Origin: Myxococcus fulvus
Lineage (GTDB): Bacteria; Myxococcota; Myxococcia; Myxococcales; Myxococcaceae
Reading direction: 5' to 3'
Assembly: GCF_900111765.1 (NCBI RefSeq)
Contig: NZ_FOIB01000007.1
Location: 62,001-126,000 of the forward strand
Length of the DNA: 64,000 nucleotides
Under the pieces are notes generated by a model. It saw only the letters and a program-made list of their open reading frames with translations, searched no databases and had not been told where the DNA came from. Position numbers and translations under genes: made by a program. Each line of letters opens with the position of its first letter. Position 1 is the first letter of the stretch. This document shows, one piece after another, positions 48,879-57,599 of the stretch.

Positions 48879-49760
48879 TCAAGTCTCGAACAGGTGCGCC
48901 GCCATGAAGTCCACGAACACCCGCAGCTTGGGGGACAGGTAGCGGCTGGAGGGCCACAGCACCCGGAACGTGCCCTGGTGGTGGAGGTGGCTGTCGAGCA
49001 CCTTCACCAGGGTGCCCTGCGCGAACTGACGGCGCAGGGCGAAGTCCGGCAGACAGGTGATGCCCAGGCCCTGCTCGGCCATGTAGATGAGCGGCTCGAT
49101 GGTGCTCGCCACCACCGTGGTGGGCAGCTCCACCTCCTTGCGGCCCTTGCGGAACGGCCAGCGCTCCAGCTTTCCGGTGGTGGCGAAGCGGTGGTGCAGG
49201 CACGCGTGCTGCTTCAGGTCCTCGGGCTTGCGGGGTGTGCCCCGGCGCGCGAGGTAGTCCGGCGAGGCGACGAGGACCAGCCGGAACGTCCCCAGCACCC
49301 GCGCCATCAGCCGCGAGTCGCTGATGTCTCCGCCGCGCACCACGCCATCGAAGCCCTCGTCGATGACGTCGACGAGCCGATCCGAGAAGTCCAGGTCCAG
49401 CTCGATGTCCGGATACGCGCGCATGAACGCGCTCAGGGTCGGCATCATCAACATGCCGACCAGGGGCATGCTGATGCGCAGCTTGCCGCGCGGGGCCTCC
49501 TGCGTCCGCGCCAGCTCCAGCTCCGCGGCCTCGATTTCACAGAAGATGCGCCGGCAGCGCTCCAGGAAGAGCGAACCCTCCGGAGTCAGGGTGATGGTGC
49601 GCGTCGAGCGGTGGAAGAGCCGCACCGACAGCCGCTCCTCCAGCCGCGACACCGCCTTGCCGATGGCCGACGACGACACCCCGAGTTGTCGTCCCGCCAC
49701 GGTGAAGCTGCGCGCCTCCGCCGCCTGAACGAACGCCTGGAGTGAGCCGAGACTGTCCAT
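48879..49760 (-). CDS. LysR-family transcriptional regulator
   Basis: A 293-residue LTTR. The winged helix-turn-helix is SLQAFVQAAEARSFTVAGRQ and VSSSAIGKAVSRLEERLSVR with LFHRSTRTITLTPEG. The effector-binding domain has GKLRISMPLVGMLMMPTLSA, a DIELDLDFSDRLVDVIDEGF strand, and TIEPLIYMAEQGLGITCLPD. Start at 49760 by family alignment. It is divergent from the MFS transporter, with an inverted repeat in between, and sits 102 bases upstream of xdhC. The usual LTTR logic makes the transporter its primary target; control of xdhC-xdh is possible by read-through. Confidence 0.9.
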   Translation of the reverse strand: MDSLGSLQAFVQAAEARSFTVAGRQLGVSSSAIGKAVSRLEERLSVRLFHRSTRTITLTPEGSLFLERCRRIFCEIEAAELELARTQEAPRGKLRISMPLVGMLMMPTLSAFMRAYPDIELDLDFSDRLVDVIDEGFDGVVRGGDISDSRLMARVLGTFRLVLVASPDYLARRGTPRKPEDLKQHACLHHRFATTGKLERWPFRKGRKEVELPTTVVASTIEPLIYMAEQGLGITCLPDFALRRQFAQGTLVKVLDSHLHHQGTFRVLWPSSRYLSPKLRVFVDFMAAHLFET

Positions 49761-49777
49761 CCACCGTGCTCCGATTC

Positions 49778-49793
49778 CGGACACCCATGTCCG
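49778..49793. promoter_or_regulatory. inverted repeat, candidate LysR operator
   Basis: CGGACA (49778-49783), CCCA, TGTCCG (49788-49793): a perfect 6-bp dyad 18 bases upstream of the LysR start and ~145 bases before the MFS gene. Position and symmetry fit an autoregulatory LTTR site, although the spacing is shorter than the classical T-N11-A. Confidence 0.45.
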
Positions 49794-49935
49794 ATGTGTT
49801 CCGAACTCTAGCGCGATGGTCCGCGAGCCCGCCCGAAATTACCTTGCCCGCCAACACCTCACCGTCGTCGCGCACGGGCCCACCTCGCCTCTTCGGCACG
49901 AGGGCCCCCGTGTATCGACCCCATCCCCACAGACC

Positions 49936-51138
49936 ATGACCTCGACCTCGCTCCCTATCGATGCCACCGCGCGGACCGAACCCGCGCTCCCTCTCGGAGG
50001 GCTCCTCGCGCTGGCGATGGCGGCCTTCATCACCGTGCTCACCGAGGCGCTCCCCGCGGGGCTGCTGCCCCGGATGAGCGTGGACCTGGGCGTCTCCGAG
50101 TCCCTGGCCGGGCAGCTCGTCACGCTGTACGCGCTCGGCACGCTGCTGACGGCGATTCCCCTCACGGCGGCGACGCAAGGGTGGCGACGCAGGCCGTTGC
50201 TCATCGGCGCCATCCTGGGCTTCGCCGTCGTCAACACCGTCACCGCCGTGTCCTCCAGCTTCGCGGTGACGCTGGCGGCGCGCTTCCTGGCGGGGGTGTT
50301 CGCGGGGCTGCTCTGGGCGCTGGTCGCCAGCTACGCGGCGCGCATGGTGTCCGAGCGACAGAAGGGCCGGGCGATGGCCATCGCGATGGTGGGAATCCCC
50401 CTCGCGCTGTCCCTGGGGATCCCCGCGGGCACGTTCCTGGGCGCGGCCGTCGGGTGGCGCGTCACCTTCGGAATCATGAGCGGCCTGACGCTGGTGCTCG
50501 TGGGCTGGGTGCTCGCGCGCGTGCCGGACTTCCCCGGGCAGCCCGAGGACCAGCGGCTGTCGCTCACCCGCGTGTTCCTGATGCCCGGCATCCGCCCCGT
50601 GCTGTTCGTCACGCTGGCCTTCGTGCTCGCGCACAACGTGCTCTACACGTACATCGCCCCGTTCCTGGGGACGGTGGGGCTGGCGGGGGACATCGACGTG
50701 GTGCTGCTCGTCTTCGGCGTGGCGGCGCTCGCCTCCATCTGGGGCGTGGGCGTGCTCATCGACCGGTGGCTGCGGGAGCTGGTGCTGTTGAGCACGGCGC
50801 TCTTCATCGGGGTGGCCGTGGTGCTCGCGCTGTCGAGCGGGCTTTCCGCCGTGGTCCACGTGAGCGTCGCCGTCTGGGGGCTGGCCTATGGCGGCGTGGC
50901 CACGCTCTTCCAGACGGCCTCGGCGAAGACGGCCGGGGAGGCGTCCGACGTGGCGCAGTCCATGGTCGTCACGGTGTGGAACATCGCCATCGCGGGAGGA
51001 GGACTCGCGGGCGGCGTGCTGCTCGACACGCTGGGGACGCGCTCCTTCCCCTGGATGCTGGTGCTCCTCCTGGTGCCCACGCTGCTGGTGGCCTGGAGGG
51101 CGCGGGAGCACGGCTTCCCACCCGTGCCCCGGCGCTGA
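49936..51138 (+). CDS. MFS transporter, DHA1-type exporter
   Basis: A 400-residue, 12-helix major facilitator of the drug:H+ antiporter-1 type (AraJ/YdhP/Cmx-like). Signs are the cytoplasmic loop after helix 2 (TQGWRRRPLLIGAIL), the helix 4-5 region (RFLAGVFAGLLWALVASYAA) and the repeat symmetry around a central loop (RVPDFPGQPEDQRLSL). ATG 49936 begins a short polar N-terminus; the frame is open upstream but low-quality. Divergent from LysR, its likely regulator, and convergent with the DUF418 gene 15 bases away. Substrate unknown. Confidence 0.88.
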   Translation: MTSTSLPIDATARTEPALPLGGLLALAMAAFITVLTEALPAGLLPRMSVDLGVSESLAGQLVTLYALGTLLTAIPLTAATQGWRRRPLLIGAILGFAVVNTVTAVSSSFAVTLAARFLAGVFAGLLWALVASYAARMVSERQKGRAMAIAMVGIPLALSLGIPAGTFLGAAVGWRVTFGIMSGLTLVLVGWVLARVPDFPGQPEDQRLSLTRVFLMPGIRPVLFVTLAFVLAHNVLYTYIAPFLGTVGLAGDIDVVLLVFGVAALASIWGVGVLIDRWLRELVLLSTALFIGVAVVLALSSGLSAVVHVSVAVWGLAYGGVATLFQTASAKTAGEASDVAQSMVVTVWNIAIAGGGLAGGVLLDTLGTRSFPWMLVLLLVPTLLVAWRAREHGFPPVPRR

Positions 51139-51153
51139 ATCACGGCGCGCGGC

Positions 51154-52473
51154 TCAGGTCGCCATCGCCGCGCCAGGGGACCCGGCGCTCTTGCGCATCG
51201 GCTGGGCCTTGCCGTACGTCAGCGAGCGCCACACCCACTCCATGGGCCCGAAGCGGAAGCGCGACAGCCACAGGTGGCTGAAGACGATCTGCACGGCGAA
51301 GACGCCCAGGCAGTACAGGATGCACAGGCTGGGCGCCAGCTTCCCGAACAGGCCCAGGCCGTAGCCGTAGAACACGAGCACGCTGATGACGGACTGGCTC
51401 AGGTAGTTCGTCAACGCCATGCGGCCCACGGGCGCCAGCACCGACAGGATTCGCTGGAAGGTCGCGCGCTGGAAGAGCAGGGTGATGGCCAGCACGTACG
51501 TCGCCGCGAAGCCCACCTCGCCCATCGTCCGGATGGGCGTCATCGCGAACGGCAGCCACGTGGGCAGCGCGTCCGGATTCAATATCTTCCGGATGACCAG
51601 CTGCTGCACCACGGCGCCCACGCCTCCGCCCACCACGCCCATCGCGAGCGCTCCGTAGAGCAGCCGGCGGAAGAGCGGCAGGTGCTGGGAGGCGTCATGG
51701 AAGAGGCGCCGGCGGCCCACGTAGAAGCCCAGGAGGAAGCGGCCCATGAGCCCCACCGAATGGAGGACCATGATGTGCAGGAACTCGACGCGGTGGAACG
51801 TCGCGCCCGCCTTGACGACATCCCACCAGTTGCCGTCCGTGAAGCTGGGGAACAGGGCGACCTTCAGCGCCGCCGAACGTTCGCTCTGCGCCTTGCCCAG
51901 CGCGGCGGCGGCCTCCGGGGTGGCGGCGAGCAGCTGCGGGAGCTTGAGCACGAAGGTGGTGAGCAGGGGGCCCACCACCAGCAGCGCTATCGCCCATCCC
52001 AGAATCGTGCGGTCGTCCCGCTTGCGGAACAACAACAGCCAGAAGCCGAGCAGCGCGTAGTTGCTCAGGATGTCTCCGTACCAGATGAGGTACAGGTGGC
52101 TTAAGCCCAGGGCCAGCATCACCACGAGCCGGCGGACGTAGAGCCGGGTGATGTCCGAGCCCCGCGCGTCCGCGCGCCCCATCTGCACCGCGAAGCCCAG
52201 GCCGAACAGGAACGAGAAGATGGTGATGAACCGGCCGCCCACCAGGATGCCGAAGGCCGGCATGATGATGCGGTCGATGAGCGAGCCTTGGGTGAACTGC
52301 GCCTCGAGCTGCTCCTTGGGGAGGAACGCCCGACCGCTGAACCACATGAAGGTGTTGGAGATGAACACGCCGCAGAGCGCGAAGCCTCGCAGCGTGTCGA
52401 GCAACGCCAGGCGCTCGCCTGAATCTACCGGGCGGGCGTCGGTGGGGGTGGCCGACGAAGGAGCAGGGGTCAT
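51154..52473 (-). CDS. DUF418 integral membrane protein
   Basis: A 439-residue polytopic membrane protein. The opening RLALLDTLRGFALCGVFISN is the DUF418 N-terminal signature, followed by SFLFGLGFAVQM, the YVRRLVVMLALGLSHLYLIW segment and, in the C-terminal DUF418 domain proper, VLAPVGRMALTNYLSQSVIS and PMEWVWRSLTYGKAQPMRK. Related to acyltransferase-3-like membrane proteins; function unknown. A soluble insertion of ~60 residues (~175-240) faces one side. ATG at 52473. Confidence 0.85.
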   Translation of the reverse strand: MTPAPSSATPTDARPVDSGERLALLDTLRGFALCGVFISNTFMWFSGRAFLPKEQLEAQFTQGSLIDRIIMPAFGILVGGRFITIFSFLFGLGFAVQMGRADARGSDITRLYVRRLVVMLALGLSHLYLIWYGDILSNYALLGFWLLLFRKRDDRTILGWAIALLVVGPLLTTFVLKLPQLLAATPEAAAALGKAQSERSAALKVALFPSFTDGNWWDVVKAGATFHRVEFLHIMVLHSVGLMGRFLLGFYVGRRRLFHDASQHLPLFRRLLYGALAMGVVGGGVGAVVQQLVIRKILNPDALPTWLPFAMTPIRTMGEVGFAATYVLAITLLFQRATFQRILSVLAPVGRMALTNYLSQSVISVLVFYGYGLGLFGKLAPSLCILYCLGVFAVQIVFSHLWLSRFRFGPMEWVWRSLTYGKAQPMRKSAGSPGAAMAT

Positions 52474-52563
52474 GTCTTGCGTAGATACGCTCGAACCCCC
52501 GTTTCATTGTCTGTATTCCGTGCTTGCGGCGGATACGGTGCCGACCCGGCAAGGCGGGTGGGC

Positions 52564-53196
52564 CTATACGCCGATGCGTGGGCAGATGTCCTTCACGATG
52601 CACGTCTCACATCTGGGATTCTTGGCCGTGCAGGTGTAGCGGCCGTGCAGGACGGTGGCGGGGCCGAAGAAGGTCCAGGTGTCCTGGGGCACGAGCTTCA
52701 TCAGGTCCTGCTCAATCGCCTCGGGCTTGTCGTGCTTCGTCAGGCCCAGCCGCTGGCTGACGCGGGCGACGTGGGTGTCGACGATGATGCCGGAGGGGAG
52801 GTCGAACGCGGTGTTGAGCACCACGTTGGCCGTCTTCCGGGCCACGCCGGGGAGCTTCACCAATTCCTCCACGGTGCGGGGTACCTCGCCGTCGAACTGC
52901 TCCAGGAGCGCCCGGCTCATGGCCTGCACGGACTTGGTCTTCTGTTTGTAGAAGCCGGTGGGCTTGAGGTCCTCCTCCAACTGGGCGGTGTCCGCGTCGG
53001 CGAAGGCCTGGGGGCCGGGGTACTTGGGGAAGACGGTGGCGGTGACGCGGTTGACGCGCTCGTCGGTGCACTGGGCCGCGAGGATGGTGGCGACGAGCAG
53101 CTCGAAGGGGGTGGACCAGTCAAGCTCGTAGCGTGCGTCGGGGTGCTGCTCGCGCAGGCGCTCGAGGAGGAGGGTGGCTTTCTCGGCGGGTTTCAT
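52564..53196 (-). CDS. nth: endonuclease III (DNA glycosylase/AP lyase)
   Basis: A 210-residue base-excision repair enzyme that removes oxidised pyrimidines and cleaves the abasic site. The helix-hairpin-helix LPGVARKTANVVLNTAF contains the catalytic Lys; IIVDTHVARVSQRLGL carries the catalytic Asp; and the C-terminal [4Fe-4S] cluster is C-x6-C-x2-C-x5-C (CTAKNPRCETCIVKDIC). The start MKPAEK at 53196 is chosen because it gives the length of E. coli Nth (211); an ATG at 53235 would add 13 residues. The DUF1003 gene ends 47 bases upstream on the same strand. Confidence 0.93.
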   Translation of the reverse strand: MKPAEKATLLLERLREQHPDARYELDWSTPFELLVATILAAQCTDERVNRVTATVFPKYPGPQAFADADTAQLEEDLKPTGFYKQKTKSVQAMSRALLEQFDGEVPRTVEELVKLPGVARKTANVVLNTAFDLPSGIIVDTHVARVSQRLGLTKHDKPEAIEQDLMKLVPQDTWTFFGPATVLHGRYTCTAKNPRCETCIVKDICPRIGV

Positions 53197-53243
53197 GGGG
53201 TGTGTGAGGGCCACCCTACCTGAGGCGTCTGACATCCGGGGCT

Positions 53244-54119
53244 TCAGCCGTTGAAGGTGCGCGGGGGGACGGGGGCGGGGGTGGAGCGCCCGCGCTCCAC
53301 GGCGTCCAGGCGGGCCATGGTCTGCGCGTAGAGGTGGTCCAGCTTGGTGTGCAGGTGCGTGACCTCCAGGCCGGCGCGGATGTTGGCCTCGTACTCGACG
53401 TCCGAGCGGATGCGGTCCTTGGCGGCCTGGCGGCTCTGGCTGATGAGGACGAAGCAGGACAGGAAGATGGCCTCCAGGCTGACCACCATGGTGAGCAGGC
53501 CGAAGGGGAACGGGTCGAACGCGTGGAACCCGGGGATGAAGTCCAGGTTGATGGAGATCCACACCGCGAACCAGGCGGCGTGCAGCAGCATGAAGGTGAA
53601 GGTGCCGCTGAAGGCGGAGAGGCCGTCCGCGAGGCGCTGGATGGTGGTGAGCCGCTCCTCCACGGTCTCATTGGGGCTGAGGGTGGGGCGGCTGTGGAGC
53701 ATCTTGTCCGCCTCCCGCAGGCGCCGGCCGATGGCGGTGAGGACGTCCATGGCGCTGGAGGGGTGGCGCTGGAAGAGCAGCTGGAGGTCGGCGCGGTCGA
53801 CCTTGAGGGCGTGGGTGTCCTGGATGGCGCGGGCGTCGGCGCTGCGCGGGTCACCGTCGAGCAGGGACAGCTCGCCGAAGAAGTCACCGCGGCGGGCGGT
53901 CTCGAAGACGATGACCTGGCCGGTGGTGTCCTCGACCGATATCTGCACCTCGCCGGCGCTGACGATGTAGATGGCGCCGCCGGGGTCACCCCGGGAGAAG
54001 ACCTTCTCTCCGGCGGAGAGGCGGACCTCCTCGAGCTGGGCGGCGAGCAGCTCGCGCTCCTCGTCGTCGAGGGCGGCGAAGAGGGGGACTTCCTTGAGCA
54101 GGGCGACGTCGGCGGGCAT
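53244..54119 (-). CDS. cyclic-nucleotide-binding domain fused to DUF1003 membrane domain
   Basis: A 291-residue protein. The N-terminal cNMP-binding beta-roll (~10-125) has PLFAALDDEERELLAAQLEE, SRGDPGGAIYIVSAGEVQI, the phosphate-binding cassette GDFFGELSLLDGDPRSADA and a C-helix. The membrane part has two helices (TFTFMLLHAAWFAVWISINL; FGLLTMVVSLEAIFLSCFVL) followed by SQSRQAAKDRIRSDVEYEAN, characteristic of DUF1003. The cassette has the Glu but RSADARA instead of the classical RxA arrangement, so ligand binding is plausible but unproven. Start at 54119 by domain boundary. Upstream of nth on the same strand. Confidence 0.82.
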   Translation of the reverse strand: MPADVALLKEVPLFAALDDEERELLAAQLEEVRLSAGEKVFSRGDPGGAIYIVSAGEVQISVEDTTGQVIVFETARRGDFFGELSLLDGDPRSADARAIQDTHALKVDRADLQLLFQRHPSSAMDVLTAIGRRLREADKMLHSRPTLSPNETVEERLTTIQRLADGLSAFSGTFTFMLLHAAWFAVWISINLDFIPGFHAFDPFPFGLLTMVVSLEAIFLSCFVLISQSRQAAKDRIRSDVEYEANIRAGLEVTHLHTKLDHLYAQTMARLDAVERGRSTPAPVPPRTFNG

Positions 54120-54396
54120 GACGCGGAGGTCCTCGCGGAAGGGATGCACCCCGTACGCTGGCACCTTCCGGGCCCGCCGCCCAGCGTCCCCGTGTCACGG
54201 GGACGTCGAGCCCCGGGCCCGTGACGGGGCGCTCCTCCAGGGGACCCGACGGAGGTGAAAAGGCGGGGCGGGTCCTCGGAAATCCGAGGGAAGGCGGGAA
54301 GGGGACAAGGCCAAACATCTGAAGTTCCAGGCCCGTGCCATGTGCATGGCCCTTGCTTTCGGAGACGAACCTTCTTTCTCCCGAAAGGTCTGGCTC

Positions 54397-55689
54397 ATGG
54401 CTTCATCGACGTCGCTGAAAGCTTGCATGGTCGCGGTGGTGTGGGGACTGGCGGGCTGCCATTCCGACGAGCAATCCCCCGCCGAGCGGGAGCCGCCTCC
54501 ACCGGGGGCGCTCGTCGCCTCGGAGAAGGAGCGGGTGACGTCGCCCTCCGTCTCCGACACGGACTTCGCCGCGCTGGTCGCCGGTAACACCGACTTCGGC
54601 GTGGCGCTCTACCGACGGCTCGCCGAGCCTGGAGAGAACGCCGCCGTGTCTCCCCTCAGCCTCACACGGGCCTTCAGCCTGGTGTACGCCGGAGCACGCG
54701 GCGAAACCCAGGCGCAGATGGCACGGACGCTGGGCTTCACGCTGCCCGCGGAGCAGCTGCACCCGGCGCTCAATCGGCTGGACCTGGCGCTCCAGGAGCA
54801 GGTGGGGCAGGCCCATGGCGACAAGGGGCCTGCGCCGACGTTCCGCGCGGTGAATGTCCTCTGGGGACAGCAGGGCTATCGCTTCGAGCCCGCCTACCTG
54901 GACGTGCTCGCCGAGCACCACGGCGCGGGCTTGCGCTCGGTGGACTTCTCCGCGGACCCGGACGGCGTACGCCGCGCCATCAACGACTGGGTCTCCGGCG
55001 TGACGGCGGACCGCATCCAGGACCTGATTCCCGAGGGGGAGGTGCGCGCCGACACGCGACTGGTCCTGGCCAATGCCCTCTACTTCAAGGGGGCCTGGCG
55101 TACGCCGTTCCACGCCCAGGCCACGAGCCCGAGGACCTTCCATGGCCTGACGGGTGGCACGACGCAGGTCCCGATGATGCACACCTCGTGGTCGTTCCCC
55201 TTCGCGCGTGGAGAGGGCTATGACGCCATCGCGCTTCCCTATGTGGGCCGTGCCTTTCGCATGCTCGTCATCGTCCCCGACGCGGGTCGCTTCCAGGAGG
55301 TGGAGCAGCGCCTGTCCGCCGCGTTCCTGGACACCGTGCGAGCGAACCTGAGCGAGCGGCCGATGCTGCTGCGCTTTCCTCGCTTCGAGGTGAAGCAGTC
55401 GGCCGCCCTGGTGGAGGCGCTGCGCTCCCTGGGAATGGAGGATGCATTCTCCGGCCGCGCGGACCTGTCTGGCATCTCCCGCCAGGAGCAACTGATGCTC
55501 AGTGGCGCGCAACATCAGGCCTTCGTCGCCGTGGACGAGGCGGGCACCGAGGCCGCCGCCGCGACCGCCATCGAGAGCGTGCCCGTGTCGCTTCCTCCCG
55601 AAGTCCACGTGGACCGCCCGTTCGTGTTCGTCATCGAGGAGGTGGCGACGAAGAGTGTGCTCTTCCTGGGGCGGGTCGTGAGCCCCTGA
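54397..55689 (+). CDS. lipoprotein serpin, inhibitory type
   Basis: A 430-residue serine-protease inhibitor of the serpin family with a lipoprotein signal (lipobox GLAGC). The serpin core is complete: NAAVSPLSLTRAFSLVYAGA, FRAVNVLWGQQGYRFEPAYL, INDWVSGVTADRIQDLIPEG, LVLANALYFKGAWRTPF, DAIALPYVGRAFRMLVIVPD. The hinge EAGTEAAAAT is the inhibitory consensus. The reactive loop SVPVSLPPEV aligns without gaps to AIPMSIPPEV of human alpha-1-antitrypsin, placing Val-Ser at P1-P1', which predicts elastase-like targets. ATG 54397 follows CCGAAAGG. A role protecting the cell surface from its own or foreign proteases is inferred. Followed by a hairpin. Confidence 0.9.
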   Translation: MASSTSLKACMVAVVWGLAGCHSDEQSPAEREPPPPGALVASEKERVTSPSVSDTDFAALVAGNTDFGVALYRRLAEPGENAAVSPLSLTRAFSLVYAGARGETQAQMARTLGFTLPAEQLHPALNRLDLALQEQVGQAHGDKGPAPTFRAVNVLWGQQGYRFEPAYLDVLAEHHGAGLRSVDFSADPDGVRRAINDWVSGVTADRIQDLIPEGEVRADTRLVLANALYFKGAWRTPFHAQATSPRTFHGLTGGTTQVPMMHTSWSFPFARGEGYDAIALPYVGRAFRMLVIVPDAGRFQEVEQRLSAAFLDTVRANLSERPMLLRFPRFEVKQSAALVEALRSLGMEDAFSGRADLSGISRQEQLMLSGAQHQAFVAVDEAGTEAAAATAIESVPVSLPPEVHVDRPFVFVIEEVATKSVLFLGRVVSP

Positions 55690-55733
55690 GGCGACGAGGC
55701 GCACCGGCCCGACCCATCCGATGACACACGACG

Positions 55734-55758
55734 GGCTCCGGGATGAAGCTCCGGAGCC
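55734..55758. terminator. hairpin between serpin and convergent secreted protein
   Basis: GGCTCCGG (55734-55741) pairs perfectly with CCGGAGCC (55751-55758) in the 71-base convergent gap; a U-tract is lacking. It may serve both genes. Confidence 0.55.
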
Positions 55759-55760
55759 TG

Positions 55761-57338
55761 CTAGCGGACCTTCGCCAGGCGGATCCGCGTATCCGTACTC
55801 ATGGAGATGATGGGCACCACGTGATTGTAGATGCTGTGGGGGTCGGTATAGGTGTTCTTGTTGGTGTCGTCCTCGTCATTCGAATCGAGAGTGCCCGTCG
55901 CGAGGGCGCGGCTGAAGTCAGCCGCGGCGAGGACTCCGTAGCTGAAGCCCAGCTGGGGCATCTCGCTCATGGTGCTGCCGGTGGTGCCCGCCGCCAGGAA
56001 CACACAGAACACGAGGCTGGTGTTCTTGTCCGCCGAGCTGGGCCTCCAGTCGAAGTGGACGCGGACGTAATTGGCATTGCTCTTGTCCTCGTTGTCGAAG
56101 TAGCGGGAGAACCGGTACGAGCCCGCGGGGCACGTGTCTCCCAGCATCAGCACCGCGTAGTGATTCTGGCGGATGCTGTCCTTCGACAGGGGCTTGAACT
56201 TCGCTGCGTCCACCCGGCAGAAACGAAGCGTGGTGTTCCTGTCGCTGGTGATGCCACCGAGCCAGCCACGGCTCGTGCTGGCGCTCTTGCCATCCTCATC
56301 GTCCATATGGACGACGAGCAGGTCGGACTGCTGCGGGCACGTCTGCGCCTCCGGGATGACGCCCACGAACTTCTCCGGCGGCGGGAACGTGTCCAGATGG
56401 CATCCTGGGAGTTCCTTGATCAACCACCTCTGACGCAGCGGGTCCCAGACGAGCATGCGGGCGCACAGGAGGAGGCGGGTGTCCGTTCCTTGCTCGGCTT
56501 CCATCGTGAACTCGACGGCGCTGGACGTGGTATCGCCCAGGGTCCACCGGGTGCCGTTCGCGCTGGTGACGACCCACTGGTAGAGGTCCGCGCCCGAGCC
56601 CGCCTCCGCGCGCAACAGCACGCCCGTCTCCGTCCTGGAGACGATGTCGATCTGGAGGCTGCCCCGGTTGACCACCGGCTGGGGCGCGGTGTCCGGGGGT
56701 TGGTTCGCCAGGACCTGCACCGGCAGGGGCAGCACCGCGCCGTCGTCCAGGCGCGTGGCGACCACCTGTGTGGCGGCAAGGGGCTCATCGCACTTGCCTT
56801 CGCACGGCGTCTGCGGTCGGACGCCCAGCAAGCGCTGCGGCTCCAACGCGAGGACAGGGTGGACCTCCACCTCGCTCCCCTCGGGGAACAACTCCGCCAG
56901 CGTTCCGGCCGGCAGCACGAGGACGAGCTGCGGCACGAGCGGCTTGGAGTCGTCACCGTACATCTCGTCGGGACGCAGCCGGTCCACGTCAGGGCCGATC
57001 AGCTGACGGAGGACGTCGGACAGGGCGACGCCTTCATCCACCAGAAGGGCGGTGTCTTCCTCCGCATCCACCACCAACAGGTCCAAGCCATCCAAGGCCC
57101 CGGTGGACAAGGTCTCCTGCCACAGTGCCTGGGAGGTCGGGAGCAGGGAAACGCCCTGCGAGTATTGGTAGCGCGTGAGGAATCCCGCTTCCACCGCGGC
57201 GTCCATCGCGGTCCAGGAGCCGCTGGAGATGCGGACCGCCCGCCCCACGCCTCCATCCTCCTGCGCGACCGAGGGACTTCCCGCCACGAGGGCCAGGGCC
57301 ATGAGCACCCGGCACAAGACATCCTTCCGCTTCCACAT
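55761..57338 (-). CDS. secreted hypothetical protein
   Basis: A 525-residue exported protein (signal peptide ending SPSVAQ at ~26). No known domain is seen. The N-terminal half contains ALDGLDLLVVDAEEDTALLV and LVPQLVLVLPAGTLAELFP and one Cys pair (TPCEGKCDEP). A beta-rich central part (YQWVVTSANGTRWTLGDTTS) looks Ig-like, and the C-terminal half repeats a jelly-roll-like pattern (LRFCRVDAAKFKPL, NYVRVHFDWRPSSADKNTSL). Start at 57338 begins the signal peptide. The gene stands alone: 261 bases upstream hold nothing recognisable. Function unknown. Confidence 0.6.
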   Translation of the reverse strand: MWKRKDVLCRVLMALALVAGSPSVAQEDGGVGRAVRISSGSWTAMDAAVEAGFLTRYQYSQGVSLLPTSQALWQETLSTGALDGLDLLVVDAEEDTALLVDEGVALSDVLRQLIGPDVDRLRPDEMYGDDSKPLVPQLVLVLPAGTLAELFPEGSEVEVHPVLALEPQRLLGVRPQTPCEGKCDEPLAATQVVATRLDDGAVLPLPVQVLANQPPDTAPQPVVNRGSLQIDIVSRTETGVLLRAEAGSGADLYQWVVTSANGTRWTLGDTTSSAVEFTMEAEQGTDTRLLLCARMLVWDPLRQRWLIKELPGCHLDTFPPPEKFVGVIPEAQTCPQQSDLLVVHMDDEDGKSASTSRGWLGGITSDRNTTLRFCRVDAAKFKPLSKDSIRQNHYAVLMLGDTCPAGSYRFSRYFDNEDKSNANYVRVHFDWRPSSADKNTSLVFCVFLAAGTTGSTMSEMPQLGFSYGVLAAADFSRALATGTLDSNDEDDTNKNTYTDPHSIYNHVVPIISMSTDTRIRLAKVR

Positions 57339-57599
57339 GAGTCACCTGCCGTGTTTGGAGAAAGCTCCTCGCAGGCATAGGCAGAAGCGTCAGGAATGTA
57401 AATGTGTGACAATCTCTGGTTCGAGTCTTCTCGAGGCGCGAGAGGTTGGGTGTCATTGCCTTGTGGCGAAGCAGGTCACGCCTTGGTTGTCTTGTGGCGT
57501 GAAGCGCTACAGACAGAGCAGGCACGACCGGCGGCCGCGGGGCTTGCGGTGGCGACGCCGGCACGTGCCCTGAAGCTCCTTGAAGCGCGGTGTGCAACG

